Shown here: positions 12,201 through 26,100 of the stretch, piece after piece | Layout of the letters: the number at the start of each line of letters is the position of its first letter | How positions within the stretch are numbered: position 1 is the first letter of the stretch | Source of the DNA: Anabas testudineus | Taxonomy: Eukaryota > Chordata > Actinopteri > Anabantiformes > Anabantidae | Reading direction: 5' to 3' | Assembly: GCF_900324465.2 (NCBI RefSeq) | Contig: NC_046617.1 | Coordinates: 12,523,223-12,587,222, forward strand | DNA length: 64,000 nucleotides | Made by a program: the position numbers and the translations under genes | Notes under the pieces: generated by a model | Databases searched by the model: none | What the model saw: only the letters and a program-made list of their open reading frames with translations | Told to the model about the DNA's origin: nothing

Positions 12201-14322
12201 GAGATAGAGATTGCTTTATCAGTTTGTAAATACATCTTAATACAAGAAAATGCAGGTTTCTTAATATTTTTATAGCATAATTCTATACTTACCTATTACT
12301 ACTAACTTTCATTTTAGCCTGAGCGGATCAACCCTGACCTCAACCAGAAAGGCTACAGTGTCAAGTCAGACATATGGAGTCTTGGTATCACGATGGTGAG
12401 TAGGGCTAGATATCAAAGATTTCTCTGTTAATAATGCACAAGCCTAGAACAGTTCTCCTGAACTGATGAAGTTATTACATACGACTCTCTCAGCCTGGAA
12501 GGTACTTTTTATTAGATGGTGAATTGCAACACTTACCAAACATCATGAGATCCCATGAACCCATGTGTCAGAGCTTTCCAAACACCAACCATTACTAATG
12601 CTCAGTTTTTATTTTATTTATTTATTTATTTTTGTCATTGTTTTGCCAGTCCTTAGTAATTCGTCATTAGTAATTCATGTGGTCCTCACTGAAAAATATA
12701 ATGTGGCTTAATTTTTTTATTTGTCAGTCTGTAATCAATAACTCTATCTGATGAGTAAATATTTGCATTTATCTTTGTACAGTTTTTAATTGTCTTGGCT
12801 TTATGCTTTATCGTCTCACTGAACGTGCATTCTGTAGCAGGTTTTCTTCAAGGATTTCTGTGTTTTAGGCTGCATTCATCCTTCTGTCACTTGTGGTCTG
12901 TCCCTTCTGCTGAGATGCACTCCTACAACATGACACTGCCACCAGCATGCTTCAGTGAAGGGGTGGTATTGTCCAGGTGGCATTCACCAGACATAGTCAC
13001 TGGAGTTCTGCCCAAAGTGTTTCATTTTGTCTCATCAGACCAAAGAATCCATTTCCCTCTGCTCTTAGAGTCATTTGGCGAACGTTAAGCAGGCTGCCAT
13101 GTGCTAGAGCGACCTCTGTCCATTTCACTATAAAGGTCTGATTGATGAATGCTGTTGAGATGTTCATGTCCCATCTCTGCAAAGGGCTTTGGTAATGTGT
13201 CTCTCCAATGAACATGGCTTTTAACTACCCAGTTACTCCAGAGAGCCCAAGTGGTTCCAGATATTGCAGCGATCCTTTTCATGATTTTTGTTCATCTAAA
13301 ATATGTATAAATAAAAAATATTTTGTGTGTGTGTTTTGTTTTTCATTTTGTATGAGGGGTGTGATTACTTCGTGAAGCCATTTCTTTCTCTGAATTATCC
13401 AAAAACTGTTGAATTAGTGTAACATAAAACTGTGTTGTAGAACCTTTTACAGTTATTAGGGAGTTTTATTTGAACATCGGGGGTCAATCAGGGACTTTTC
13501 AGCTTTGGCATGTGGAGTCTTTCTTAAATGAGCCTCTTTTTGTCTCTTAGATTGAGCTGGCCATTTTGAAATTCCCCTACGACTCATGGGGCACCCCGTT
13601 CCAGCAGCTCAAACAGGTGGTGGACGAGCCGTCTCCACAGTTGCCTGCTGACCGTTTCTCCCCAGATTTTGTAGACTTCATCTCCCAGTGGTGAGCGTCA
13701 CACTTACATACTCCCTTCACCTTTCTCATTAAAACAAACAAAAAAAAAAAAACATAGCACAGAGGCCCAGCAGGTGTCAGTGTGTTCTTTGTGTTTACTG
13801 AAAGAGGTGACAGAAGTACAGTATCTCAAGCTCCAATATGACTTCAGATGATGTTTATGTATTTGATTTCGTCTAAATGTACTTTTAAATTATGATATAG
13901 ATTTATATTTTTCCTGCTTAATGTTTCTCTCATCCCTTATTTTTTACAGTTTAAGAAAGAAGCCAAATGAAAGACCAGCTTATACAGAACTGATGGTTAG
14001 TATTTATATGTTTATTTATTTATTTTACTTATTTTTTCTACTACATTAAAACACCTCCTCATACTGTTAGATGTTCAGTACGGAGTTGTTCTTGATTTTG
14101 TCCACCAGAGGCCAGGCTTACCCAATTGAACCACCACTACAGTGATGTGTGTTTTTACAAGTAAACAACAGAGGCACCTATTAAATATCTTCTTTCATTC
14201 AAGATCTAATATCTAACTGCTTTTCATTCCTTATTGTGTTGCAGAAACATCCTTTTTTCACCCTGCATGACTCCAAAGAGACAGACGTGGCCAGTTTTGT
14301 CAAGGTCATCTTGGATGACTGA
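6248..14322 (+). CDS. map2k6: MAP kinase kinase 6 (MKK6)
   Basis: Dual-specificity kinase that phosphorylates the TGY loop of p38 MAP kinases. Twelve coding exons: 6248-6266, 9850-9919, 10137-10185, 10280-10393, 10639-10758, 10849-10965, 11595-11646, 11753-11880, 12318-12395, 13551-13690, 13950-13995 and 14245-14322. All junctions are GT-AG and keep frame, giving 336 residues (human 334). The N-terminus MSLSKGGKKKNPGLKL is the basic-hydrophobic p38 docking motif and separates MAP2K6 from MAP2K3. Visible kinase parts: glycine loop GRGAYG (62-67), VAIK-type lysine K84, HRD (179-181), DFG (199-201), and activation-loop S209 and T213 in SVAKT, the sites used by MAP3Ks. The C-terminal DVD-type docking region (NERPAYTELMKHPFF) is intact. 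Orthology is clear along the whole length. Confidence 0.98.
6267..9849 (+). other. map2k6: map2k6 intron 1
   Basis: A 3.6 kb intron. Its first few hundred bases are still CpG-rich, as expected next to a CpG promoter. The rest is ordinary AT-rich sequence. I see no second gene, RNA gene or clear repeat in it. Confidence 0.7.
12860..13320 (-). mobile_element. Old Tc1-like transposon fragment in map2k6 intron 9
   Basis: On the minus strand, broken frames recall the Tc1 transposase catalytic region: a stretch like ILWSDETK near 13030-13060, then one like KHAGGSVML near 12935-12965. Terminal inverted repeats could not be delimited and several frame breaks are present, so this is an inactive remnant. 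It lies wholly within intron 9 (12396-13550), antisense to the kinase gene. The borders are approximate. Confidence 0.65.
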
Positions 14323-16230
14323 TGGGATCCCTGTGGCCTTCACCCAGTCAGGGTAGGCAGGACCTCTCAGCAAACAAACCAGTGGCCTACCTTTTCTTTC
14401 TTTTTTTTTTTTTTTAACTCACTGGAATGACAGACTCTAATGCACCCACACACAACAGGGGGGTGACTCAAAGACTGACAGCAGCCCAGCAGCACTGGAG
14501 TGGGAGAGTAATGGTAATCCAAACTCGAACGGTCAACTGGAGAGGTTTAATTCACTCCTCCAAGCTTCCTGTGTGTGCTGTTATCCAACATTACAAATAT
14601 GAACGGAACCTGATCTGTTGTTTTTGTCTTCTTTTGTTTTTGCCCCCTACTGCCCCTCTTATCTCTCTCTTCAGAATGGACAGAGCCAACCATTATCTCT
14701 TTGTGATACATTGTATGAATGCTTTGAATTTCATCTACAGAACCAACAGTTAGTGTTTGTTGATGTGTATTGAAAGCTATATTTACATATGCATTTGTAT
14801 GAATTTTCATTATACAGAGTTTTGATACTGTATATTGTCAGTAAGTGTGAGTTTTGCTGCACTGGGGCCTTATTGGATTGCATCAGGTGAACAGATTAAC
14901 CTGGTTCTACCCTGAGGGAGTTGGCCAGTGCAGGGGCTGCAGAGGTGCACTGTGGGAGGCTCCAGGGCAAAACAAAACAAAACAAAACATGTAAGAAACC
15001 GAAAGGTCACAGGACAGGAAGCGCTCTCATTCCGAAATCTCTCGGCAGTGCAGGAATGTAAGGTGTCCCATATCATCAGTGATGCAAGGCGCAGCCCACC
15101 ATGCAGTGACCGTACTTTTTTATTTCTTTTCTTACTTGGGTATTAAAGCAGGAGCTCCAGTGCTGCCATTGTTACTACCTGGAAGTATTGAGGGGCTGTT
15201 CTTTCTGTGTGCCATTTTACAAATTGTTCTCATGAAATACCGCATTAATTGTTTCTCTCTCTTTCTCTCTCTCTGTTTATTTTGGACTTGTTCTGGCCTG
15301 CGTTTAGTTTTTACTTTTGGCAGCGTTTAAACTTACCTTTTTCCCCTCTTTGTCTTTCTCAGTCCTGGAGTCAGCATAGTGCTTTTGTATGAGGCACTTA
15401 TTGTTTCCAGAGATGATCTTATGCCTTACAGTACACAGACCGTATGTTAGGAAAATAATTTATGTGTTAAAGATGTAAATACTATCTCCTTTTTTAATGT
15501 AATATGACACTGTCCCAAGATGGCGGTGTAGATTGAGTGGTTGGTATTAGTTAGTTTTAATGCAGCATGACACATACACAAACACAGCCAGCTGGCTATC
15601 ATACACCTGTTTTGGACCGATGTCTATCTCCACCGCTCAGGTTTGCGCATTCTGCTACATGTGGAGACTTCCCCATTTATATTCTGTTTTCCCCCGTCGT
15701 ACTCTTCCCGAGTGTTGGACCGAGAGCCTCTTTTCAGCCCATTTAGAGCAGCTGTTGTCTCTTCTGTCAGACCATACTATGCAGAGCCCCTTCATCTTGG
15801 ACACACAGCAAGAGGCCTTTGCCATGTGGCGGTTTCCCCACTCCAAGTATTCAGAGACTGTGATGATGATGGTGACAATAGTGAGAACTGCCGTGCCTCT
15901 GTTCATGGCTAGCCCTCATAGCCTCTCTGGTTTACACTGTAGTGCGACCTTTATCAAAAGTCATTGAGTTAGGAGTATTTATGATTGTGAATTATAAGGG
16001 AAAGCTAGCAACACCACAAAGAAGCTGTTGTTTGTTCTTTTTGTTTTCGTTTTGTTTTGTTTTTCAGCTTTCTTTAGTGTGTCAAGTCAGTTTTATGCTG
16101 ATCACAGTGAGAATGGAACACTTGCTCTACCTCTTACTCCTTCACTCTATTTGCCACCTTTTTTATTGGGTGGGACTGACAAACTTGAACTATGGAAAGA
16201 CAAAAAAAATAAAGGCTTTATTGTTCAGTA
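14323..16230 (+). other. map2k6: map2k6 3' UTR
   Basis: Sequence following the map2k6 stop, ending at a probable poly(A) signal AATAAA at 16208-16213. A later AATAAA near 16321-16326 could be an alternative. It contains a short (CAAAA)n-like run near 14969-14990 and CCAAGATGGCGG at about 15516. The open frames here show no recognisable domain. Confidence 0.45.
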
Positions 16231-19200
16231 TGTCAGCATGTCATGATTGAGCAATACCAAATGTAGTTTGTGTGGTTATGCACAGAAGATGTACAGTGCT
16301 GGGTTTTTCTTATTGTTGGCAAATAAAAGGACAAAATCAATTATGTAACAGTTGATAATGCTCAATATAGCGTATTCCTGTTAACCGTTCTCTGTATTAT
16401 TTAACGTGTTCAGATCAATTTCAGTCCTGCTTAAAAAAAAGAAATTCTGCCTCATTTATTCCCTCAGAAACGAGGAGGTCCCACCACAGAGTCAAATGGC
16501 AAAAAAAGACAGAGATTGCCACAGATTGCTAATCACATGATCCACATGGCCCCAAAAAGCATTTCTCTCATACATGAGCACTGGAAACGTATCTGTTATA
16601 TCTGTTTCATCATTTTAGCACCATTTGGCAAGCTATCTAGAGGAGCTATAAAATTGCGGTGAGCCAACATGATGACAGCTCGCATTGCATGTTCTGCATG
16701 TGCACAAAAATTCTGAAATGTGCTATATATCCGTGTAATTTTTTGGTATGCCAATGGCTGTATTAACAGAGCTCGAAACAGTCCCTCTAAGTCAGCCATG
16801 GTACCAGTTTTCCTCACTAGTCTGTAAAGGTATTGAAAAGAAAAGCCTCTCTGTAGCTCAAAAAGAACTTCACCATAGAGTATATTGATAATGGGTGGCA
16901 CAGTTTTTTAGCACAGCCATTGGAACATCTAATAACAGTATATGTTTTCCACATCCTAGAAGAGTAATATTTTAGTGGCACCATCCTATTTCAAAATCTA
17001 TGCATCCTGTTATTGAATGTATGCTGGACAAATAACCCACCTCCTTCAAAAAGCGAATTCAATATATCCCATTGTGTTGGTTTGGTTTTTTTCTATGGAA
17101 TTTGTCAACAATAAGAAATAATAGGACATCTCACACGTATCTTGTTCTAGTTGGTCAAATTGGCATTGCACGCTGCTCCTCAAGCCACGTAATTCCTACT
17201 ACCCTACGGTGCCCTTTCACTTAACTGTTCCACTTAAGAGTCTTATTCCTGCAACCACACAATCTAATCAACATGAGAGATACGGGAGCCGACTGATCTA
17301 GCTGATAAAAGAGCGCCAGGTCTTTGGGTTTCTGCTCATAGCAATATTTAATTGTTCTCCTTGCACACCTGTGAGTAATGGACGGTAGCAGTAAAAAATG
17401 TATGATGTAACAAAAGTGTGATTGAAGCAAGAGATGGACACAGAACACCTGTGATCAGCACATGCACACACAGGCAGTAACCTAAACCCACTTTCTGGGA
17501 GGATATCAAGCCTTCAGCTTCTACAGTAAGACTGATTTTGAGTAATCCCATCATCTCTATTTCTATTATTACAGTTAAAGTGTGCAGTGTGCTTGTTGCC
17601 AGTGATATAATTTCCATTTCTGTAAAACATCTTATGTAAGCACACAAGGGTAAACACACACTTCAAGTTGTGATTCTTCCGGATGTGTGACTAATAGAAA
17701 GAAGACTCTCGTTTTGATGGCTCTTTCAGGGCGCTTTCGTGCTTTAAACTTAAACAAATGTTAACAAAAGCTCACTTTGAGCCCGGTGATCTGAGTGTGT
17801 TTGCACAGGACTGATGACTTCATGCCAGGATGAGAAAACTCAATGCCACTAGTCTGCAGGCAGTTGTCCAGAGTTGCGCAGAAGAGTGGGATTCCAGCCA
17901 AACTAAAGACACACTTTTTAGGAAAGGAGGCCTTTGATGAGAACTTACATAATGCTGCTCAAAAGATCATCATGTGAGGGGAGAAAAATAGCTTACATCT
18001 AGTTGAATTACTGTCCCAGCTCAATTCAGCTTGGGCTGTGATGCAGCAATGAATCACAATATATCCAAAGTGCTAATGGGCATTTTAGGAGCTCAACAGG
18101 GTGCAAGTGAAATTGAATGATCACAGAATACACAATTAATGTTGCTGATGCTAGACAGCATTTAAGAACAGCACTAGAATCTAGTAGACGCACTAGACGT
18201 ACTATTCGCATGACTTTTTAGGTCTTTGAAAAAAAACAAGTAAAGCACCATTAGAGATTAAACTACAAAATGAAAAATGCTATTTGCACATTAATTACAC
18301 AATATACATTCAGGGCACTTTAACTTTAATATACTGTATATATTTCACTCCTATCTTTTTCTATGACATAATCCAAGCTACACTAAATGAATGTACAAAA
18401 AGTGTGTAGCCCTAATGTGCATGCTGTTAACCACCTTTAAGTTTAAGCATAATCAGTCTCCATGATGTATTATTGATATAGAGTTTCATCCTCTTTGTAC
18501 GCCTCTGCCTTTTTTCTCATGCAGGTCTCTTCCAAATGTTTGAGTGATTAAATTCATGCCTATTTTTGTAAAGTAAGCGGAGTTTGGGAATTCAGTTTGT
18601 TGCTGCCGTGAGGGACCCACAGATGGACGGAGGAGTACCACTCAAGACATGGTACAAATCTGTCCACTCCATTTTTGAATTATTTCCTTAATGTTATGCC
18701 AGATCTCACGATCTCCTGACCCGCCTGTGTCCTGGAGATGGAAATCCAGTAGCAGTGTTTTGCTAACTACGTAGAAACTCATTAGAGTTCCCCCCTCCAC
18801 ACACACAGTGTTCTGTGCAGTCATTCTGCTGATGACTGCGTTGTGCCAATTACATCATGTGTTGTGGATTTTAAATGGACAAATAGTAGTTGTGGGCGAA
18901 CTTGGGATACCATCCCTCATTAACTGTCCACAAATCTGGATCGCCCTACCCTGTTGGTGTTTCTCTCCCATGCCAAGCAAAACATGGCCATCAATGTGCT
19001 CTGATATGGCAGGCGTAGAAGCAGCGGGCATTGTAGAAGTTCATCTTCTACATGCTTGACTCAGGGTGTGCTGTGGGGGAAATTTAGATGGGGGGTTCCT
19101 TCTTTGAGGAGGGTAACAGAGCCTTTGTGGAACCATAGCTAAGGCTATGGACTGAGCATGCACATCCTTATGCAACATGCTGTGCTTTGGATGGGCTCCT

Positions 19201-19269
19201 ATTGCATCATGAGTCTGTGTCTGGAGGGGTTAAAGAAGTGCGTGTCTTCAGTAGTCTCAGTACAGACCA

Positions 19270-19292
19270 ATATATATATATATATATATATA
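19270..19292. repeat. (TA)n microsatellite
   Basis: About 11 perfect AT/TA dinucleotides. Confidence 0.95.
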
Positions 19293-20155
19293 TGAGTACA
19301 TTTATATTCTTAATTTCCACAACTGAAGGGTACATTCAAGTTTATCGAGCCATAGTAATTTGATCATGACATGGAGGAGAGCGCTCAAATGAGCTCCATC
19401 ATAGTGTGGATGTTCAAATACATCAACGTTTTCATGCAGTGCCAGTGATATAATGCTAGTGTGACCCGACATGTACTTCTGCAACGTTTGAGGTAAACAT
19501 GCTGCCTTCTATGAAAAACCTTGAGGGGAGTTCTGTGCTCTCTGTATTCAAAGGCTTGGGCGACAAAGCGGACAAGAAAGCAAATGTCTCAGAGGGACTT
19601 GTACAGGATGCTGCAATTACATAATTGCATTTTGGTGAAACATTTGAGAATATAAAGGGCCAGTGGCTTGGAAATGTCTACCACTGTATTTCTTTTAGCT
19701 TCCCAGACTTCTTAACCCAGTTGGCAATGAGGATTACAGATATGACTCAGCTCAACTCACGGCATCAGATGTAAGGTCAGAGTGCTGTGTATCAAATGTA
19801 AGGCCAGAGCTGGATAAAGCATTGAATAGAAATAGTAAACGTCATCCTGGATTAGGAGTGGACGGGAGGGAGATTTCTTACTTAGGTAGCTGCCTTTTGT
19901 AAATGACTTTAAAGTCTTCTCAATTCGCTGGAAATGCAGCACTTGACGAGCAAGTACAGCAGTTTACTTGTTTTTTTTTTTTTTGCTTAAACAAATGGGA
20001 ACGTTAGCGGTTCTCTCTTAAGTGGAAGGCGATACCTGGATAGGTTTGATAGTTAAGCCTGGATTAAGTATGTTGTAATTAAACTCTGACACACCGGTGG
20101 CAAGCATTCATCACAGATCACAATGCCAAATCGTACCCTGACAGGAGATGAGTCA

Positions 20156-20160
<5 letters not shown>

Positions 20161-20188
<28 letters not shown>
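20161..20188. repeat. (TG)n microsatellite
   Basis: Fourteen TG dinucleotides, the first thirteen followed by a single GAG ending. Confidence 0.95.
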
Positions 20189-23100
20189 AGAATAAGCTGA
20201 TGTAACCATATAAAAGCAAATATTTGTGCTCAACACTTCTCATGAAACAAACTATGATCAAACTTCCTAAATGTTAGAGAGGTTCTTTGTACTCTTTCAC
20301 AGATGCAACTCCTGCACTGATTGGGTGTTGTAAATCATCTCATGTGTTATTGTGCCAGCTTGTGGTTTTAGTGAAAAGAACGCTGCCAAAGCAGATGAGC
20401 GAGCAGCAGAAGCAGAAGAAGCGAGTAGCACCCATTTTGGCAAATTAAACTCACATGACTCTGTTATGTTTAGTCAAGCCACCTTATTCAGTATGGAACA
20501 TTAATAGAGATCATAATTATATATCAGAGGTAATAATTAAAGTTTCAACATTCACAAGATGCCGAACAAGGAGGTCATGTGTTGTTTACTGCGTTTTTTT
20601 TTTTTTTTTTTTTTTTCATTCTATCTATTTAAAACCAGACACCGGCAAAGAAAGTGAAACGTAATATCGCCGCATTCACTGCTGGAGAAGAAGTGCTGCG
20701 AGCTGATGTCAACAAGTGGAACAGCTGCAGCGAGGCAACCCTCTCCTGTCAAACAGTTGAAGGCAGAACTGTCAGCTAAATCTGGTCAAATAACCTCAGT
20801 GATGACACTTTACTCAGTTATTTTTATTTATTTATTTACTTTTTTTTTTGCATAACCAGTGGAATTTGATTCCAAACTATTTTATATTCAAGGGTTTCAT
20901 TTTTCAGTCAGAGCAAAAGGAGGGAGAAGTTTTTCTTTTTGTTTTTTTTTACCTGCTATTCACATGATTACATAAATGTGTTTACGTGTTTCCATTGATG
21001 TCCTCCAGCATTACTGACAAGTATCTATTGATCCACCAGTTGTGTTGTGGTTGGCAGCTGGGTAAATGAGCAGAGAGACTGCATACTGCTCCGACTGCAA
21101 CGCAACCTGCTCGAGCGTTCTCGAACAGCGTAAATAAATGTATGTAAACAAGTTGCTGAAACTATCTGCAATGCTGTGACTGAGGCACTGTTGAATGAAT
21201 CCCATTCAACATACTGTTCTCGATCTCCCGACCAGTTGTTATTATATCAGAGAATAATATTCCTTAAAATAACGCTTAGGAAAAAGTGATTTGACTGTTT
21301 AGTTCGCAGCTATGAATCCTTGAACTCAACTCAACCATTTGGTGATTGTATTTTTCTTACTTCCTTAATTCTTAAATGTTTTTATCTATTACCTACTTTT
21401 TCTTACTTGTTATGGGTCGACACTAACAACTAGTAACGCTCTCTGCCTGCCACTGTTCCAACACACATGTATATGCTGACTTGTCCAGCATTTGTCTCTG
21501 CTCCATACATAGAGCTACTGTACCACTAATCACATGGGGCAATCTCAGAGTTTTGATTTTCTCAACCAATCTCGTGTGTATAGGTGTGCGTGTGTGATTT
21601 TATCCTCAGCATACTGTAATGTGTCTGCTCTCAGTAGTTTCCATATTGAAATGATAAGATCCTTCCTCAGGTCATATCACATTTAGTAATTATCTCTCCA
21701 GCCTCTGCACACCTGCTACTGTTGACACTGGAGTGAAATCAGCAAATGAGTGTTTTCTTTGTTGCCATCACACAACCCCACCCTGGTTTTTTTCATGGTG
21801 GGGGGTGAAGCTGGCACCAGATGGCAGGAAAAGTGAAAAGGAGTAGCGCCCTCGTAACGCGCGTTGTTTTCCTGAAGGAGGGCCGATGCGTTCGGAGCCA
21901 AGCTGTCTTAATGGAAACATGCTCGTCCCCAGTGACAGCGAGTGTAGAGAGACGCTTCTCATCGAGGCTGTCTCACTGCAAGTCGGTGCTTGTTAATGCA
22001 AAACAGCCAGAATTAAAAAAAGAACCAGACCCCTGACACTTTATAAACCTCTCCTAGTCTTCTCTATGCGTCAAACCCTGATCTGATCATGAAACTGTCC
22101 CCCTGTGGATGTTTTTGTACATTTATTGTTACTATACTGTTACTATTATATATACAATCCTATGATTCACTTGCAGAAACAGAGCCAGCTAGCGTGTTGC
22201 TTACAAGATTCACTGGAGAGTGATTATTATCTATATGCCCCAACATGCCCCATTCACTCTTTCTTTCTTTTTCTTTTAAGCGATGGAAAGTAATTGTCCC
22301 TCATGAATGGGATGACGTATTGTTCTTGAAATAGACATGGCCAACCATTTTACCTTTGTCCAGATTATTTCCAAGTCTGCCAATATTTAAATGACACAAA
22401 TAATCCTGGCTTCTGGGAAAGGGATGATGTCAAATGTGCTGTGTCTCCTTTTTTTGGGGGGGGTAATCTTTCAAGTTGGCAAAAACAGTGCAGAGCATCA
22501 CATGCACATGCACACAGAGTCACAGCACGGTACGTGAATGGCTTTCACAGACATTTCAGGCACCGGTAATCTCCTTTATTCCAACTTCAACTGTGTCATT
22601 CTCCATAACTTGATATCAGCAGCTTGACTTTTAATTGCCGGGTCCTCGTGCTGCTTGTCTCTTGTTGTAAGTAAGGACAGTCAAGAGATCAGAACACAAC
22701 ATTCATTGAATACTTGAGCTCCCACTTGTAACACTGAGCCCCCTCGCTGGTGCACAGACATTCTTAGGTGGCGTGTTACTCCTCTCCTGTTACTTGTTCT
22801 CTCAATGGATGTGGAAAACTTACCCTGTTTTCAGTGCTCCACTGGGGTAGAGGTGGCTTCTGTTACACTTGTGGTTCATGTTGACCACATTAATTAGATC
22901 ACTCTGGAGAACTGGCCTTTACTTTGGTACCATGCCTGAATAAATAGTTTGTTTTTGCTGATCCATATTACACTTGGTATACAACTGCTGTTATTTTAAG
23001 GCACTGATTTAGGTGTATATTGCAGATCCATCCGATTGCATTTAATTTATTAAGACTGGTAATGATACTGTAATGTGTGCCCTAAAGCTGTGTGTTTCTG

Positions 23101-26100
23101 TATGATCAGTAGACTTTTTGACCATCCTGTCAACCTTTCTCCAGCTCTCTCTTTCCCCTGAGGACCATTCATTTGCCATTTTCTGTAGAGTTGGTGCTGC
23201 ATTGTTTTTCTTCTGTCTTTCTGGCAGACCTGCTTAAACCAAGTATAAGCCACCTCTCTAATCTGAGGACAGGGGAGAAAATTGTGTTGTGACGTAAGGA
23301 ATAATCTTCTTGTTGGGAGAGATTGTATTCTGAGTAGAATGAAGAAATTACTTGCTATTTTTAGAATGGAATAGCTGTTTTACTTATTAGCCTGTAAAAT
23401 TTAATTTAATAGAAAAATGCAGTTAAACTGTTTTTGTGGTTTTAAGGTCAAATGTTGCAGTGTTCCCAATATTTAGAAATGGAAATTCTCATTCTTAGCT
23501 TAATATTTACATGGTTTGGAAGTTTGTATATGCAGCACATAATATACATTGCTGTACATTTTAGTACATGGGAAATTCAGCATCCCACAGCGAAATGTCG
23601 AAAATTTCACTGTGGCAGTAAACATCAACCCAAGAGGTCTGAAGTTGGGGGAATAATCTCAGTTTGAAAAGGGAGAAGATAATTTCGACCATCTGCTTTG
23701 TCTGGAGGGGATTTGATTGGCTTGCTGCAGCAGAGAAGAGTAGTGGGGATGATTACACCACCCTCGTGTCCCATTCCACTGGGTGCCAGGCTCAATGTCA
23801 CCACTGATTGGATCCTCTAATCTTGTTTCGTGTGAATTAAATCCAAAGGAAGGGGGGAGGATGATCACATTCGCTTCGCCTTATGCCCCTGTTCTGAATG
23901 TGTGTGCTGCTGTTGCCCACTTTCTCTTTCTCCCATGATTAACAGGTGCCGGATGAGGTGACTATCATGATTTGACACCTCTTTTACATGATGCTAACAA
24001 GCGTCCGGTGTGATCTAAATTGCTGATGCAGCTTCCAAGCTCCCATTGAGTAATATAAAAATCGATAGGTACTGGTATTTAAAGAATTAATGCATCAATG
24101 AAAACCCATGTATTATAAATGGATCTCTAATATGGACGAGGATCAAATTAATTTAATGTCAGTTTTCCCTGTGTTTTATAGAAACAAGTGCAATATGTTT
24201 GTCAATGGAAAGCTATTTTCTAGTTGGTTGACAAATCTCAACTGGATGCTTTGTTGTCCAGTGACTTTAGCATTGTGCATCTGCAACATTGATGGGATCG
24301 TGAAAGGCTAATTAAGAGTTTACAGACACATTTTAAAAGCACTACACTCTGGCCTGAATACAAACAACCGCGCTTATATTCCCAAAATGACTATGCTGAG
24401 ATGATACGACACTGTGACATAAAATATGTTCATGTTCAGCCTTGGGAGACCATGACTGAAATTTCATAGTGATAAGTGTTTTTAAGATTTTTCATATCGG
24501 ACAGATGTCATCCTGGTTATTGGCCTTCTTGGCTGTTTTAGGTGTAGGTCGCCAGAGACTTCTGGCATTCAGTGGAAAGATATCATCCCCATTCACAAAA
24601 ATAACGGGGATTTGTTAAGTTCTTTGAACATGAAGCCAGCAGCAATGAAGGACACAAAAACAGGTGGAAAATAATCAAATATCATTAGCATTAGCCAAGA
24701 CCGTTTGCCTATTTGGCTGATATCAACAGTCATAAATAAGCTGTCTGGGATTTACAGTGGCAGTTGGTGGTCTACAGAGTACAAACATAGTGACTGACTG
24801 GCAAGACCATTTTGGTGGTAACCTTTATCACTGGAGGGCTGGATATGGTTCAAAGGTATCTGTGTCTCCTCAGCTGTGCATGAACAGCCCCATCTCAAAT
24901 AACCCTTGTCCTCAATTGTCCATCTTTGAAATCACTTGTGATTTTGATTTTTACTTTCCAGACTTCAGCCTGTGTTTTTGCAGAAAGATTATGCATATGC
25001 AGTGGCAGAAAAAGAGGTTTTACATACTCATTGTAATACTGGTGATATGTCATTTGTAATTGTTAGTTTTCTGCTGATAGATCCATATTGTTGTCGTTCA
25101 ATTTTGCCGGCTTGATGTTATGGACGCAGGCATAATTGATAGAGCTCAGGGAGGCTTTGTGTTCAGTGTTTTGGGTCACTCACTGATGTACCTCCATGTA
25201 GGCAACAAAGTACAATGCTACACAAAGCCAAGTCCTTTCAGTTCAAGGTGCTACTGGTCAAGAGCCAACAATGAGAATAAAGTCGGTATCGTTTTTGTTT
25301 CCTGGCTCTGGATGTATTTGTCAAGGACAGCAGAGCCAGAGCCAGAAGGATAAAGGTCAGCAGCATAAATACACAACCAGCTTTGACTGTGAATGCGTTT
25401 TGCCTCAGTAATATGAAGAAAAACTATTTGAGACATGTAAATGTGGATATATTTACAGGGGAAAGGGGAAACCAAAACATTGGCAGTAAGGTAATAAAGT
25501 GCACAAATAGACAAACTCACAACTGCATGTGAGTTGCTATGTGCCAAATGCATTTTTGTTGCAGTTTGACTGACCAGACACACCCACAGTGAATAAATAT
25601 ACATATTGTCTTTCAGCAGGCTTGGGGCATGGAAAAAACCTGAATCCGGTCCAACATATTGTACCTGCTGGATTCTCCTGTTCCTCCCCTGAGTGTCATG
25701 AGACACTCAGCTGTCAAATATAGAGCCAAAATGAGTGTCAGCAGGTGTGAGCGCATAAGGGTGTGCGTGTTTGTGTGCATGTGTGAGGTTATTAAAGGTA
25801 AGAGGAGAAAATCATACGAGCAAAACAGGCCAAGGAAGTACAGATTTTTAATAAAGATGCTGATCATTGAAATAATTTGAGTGCAATTTGAAAGACACAA
25901 ATTCAACATCAAATTTACCAAATATTTTTGATGCATGTCCCATAGACAACTAATGTGACAGATAAAAATAATTAAAATTAGTAAGACTGCAGACTGTATA
26001 ACACAAGAAGAGTTGGAATACCACGATATGATGAGAGGGGTGAGATGATGACGGGGATTTTACTGCCACTAGTTAGGAATCCTCTTCACACAAACATAAA

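Noticed and set aside
6248-14322. Calling the kinase map2k3 instead of map2k6
   Set aside because: The N-terminus, length and KKKNPGLKL docking motif match MAP2K6, and map2k6 next to kcnj2/kcnj16 is the expected synteny.
15560-15967. 135-codon plus-strand frame in the map2k6 3' region
   Set aside because: No domain recognised, overlapped by equally long frames in other phases, and located before the presumed map2k6 poly(A) signal.
25251-25706. 151-codon minus-strand frame in the map2k6-kcnj2 gap
   Set aside because: No recognisable domain, no splice context, composition like surrounding noncoding DNA; a chance frame.
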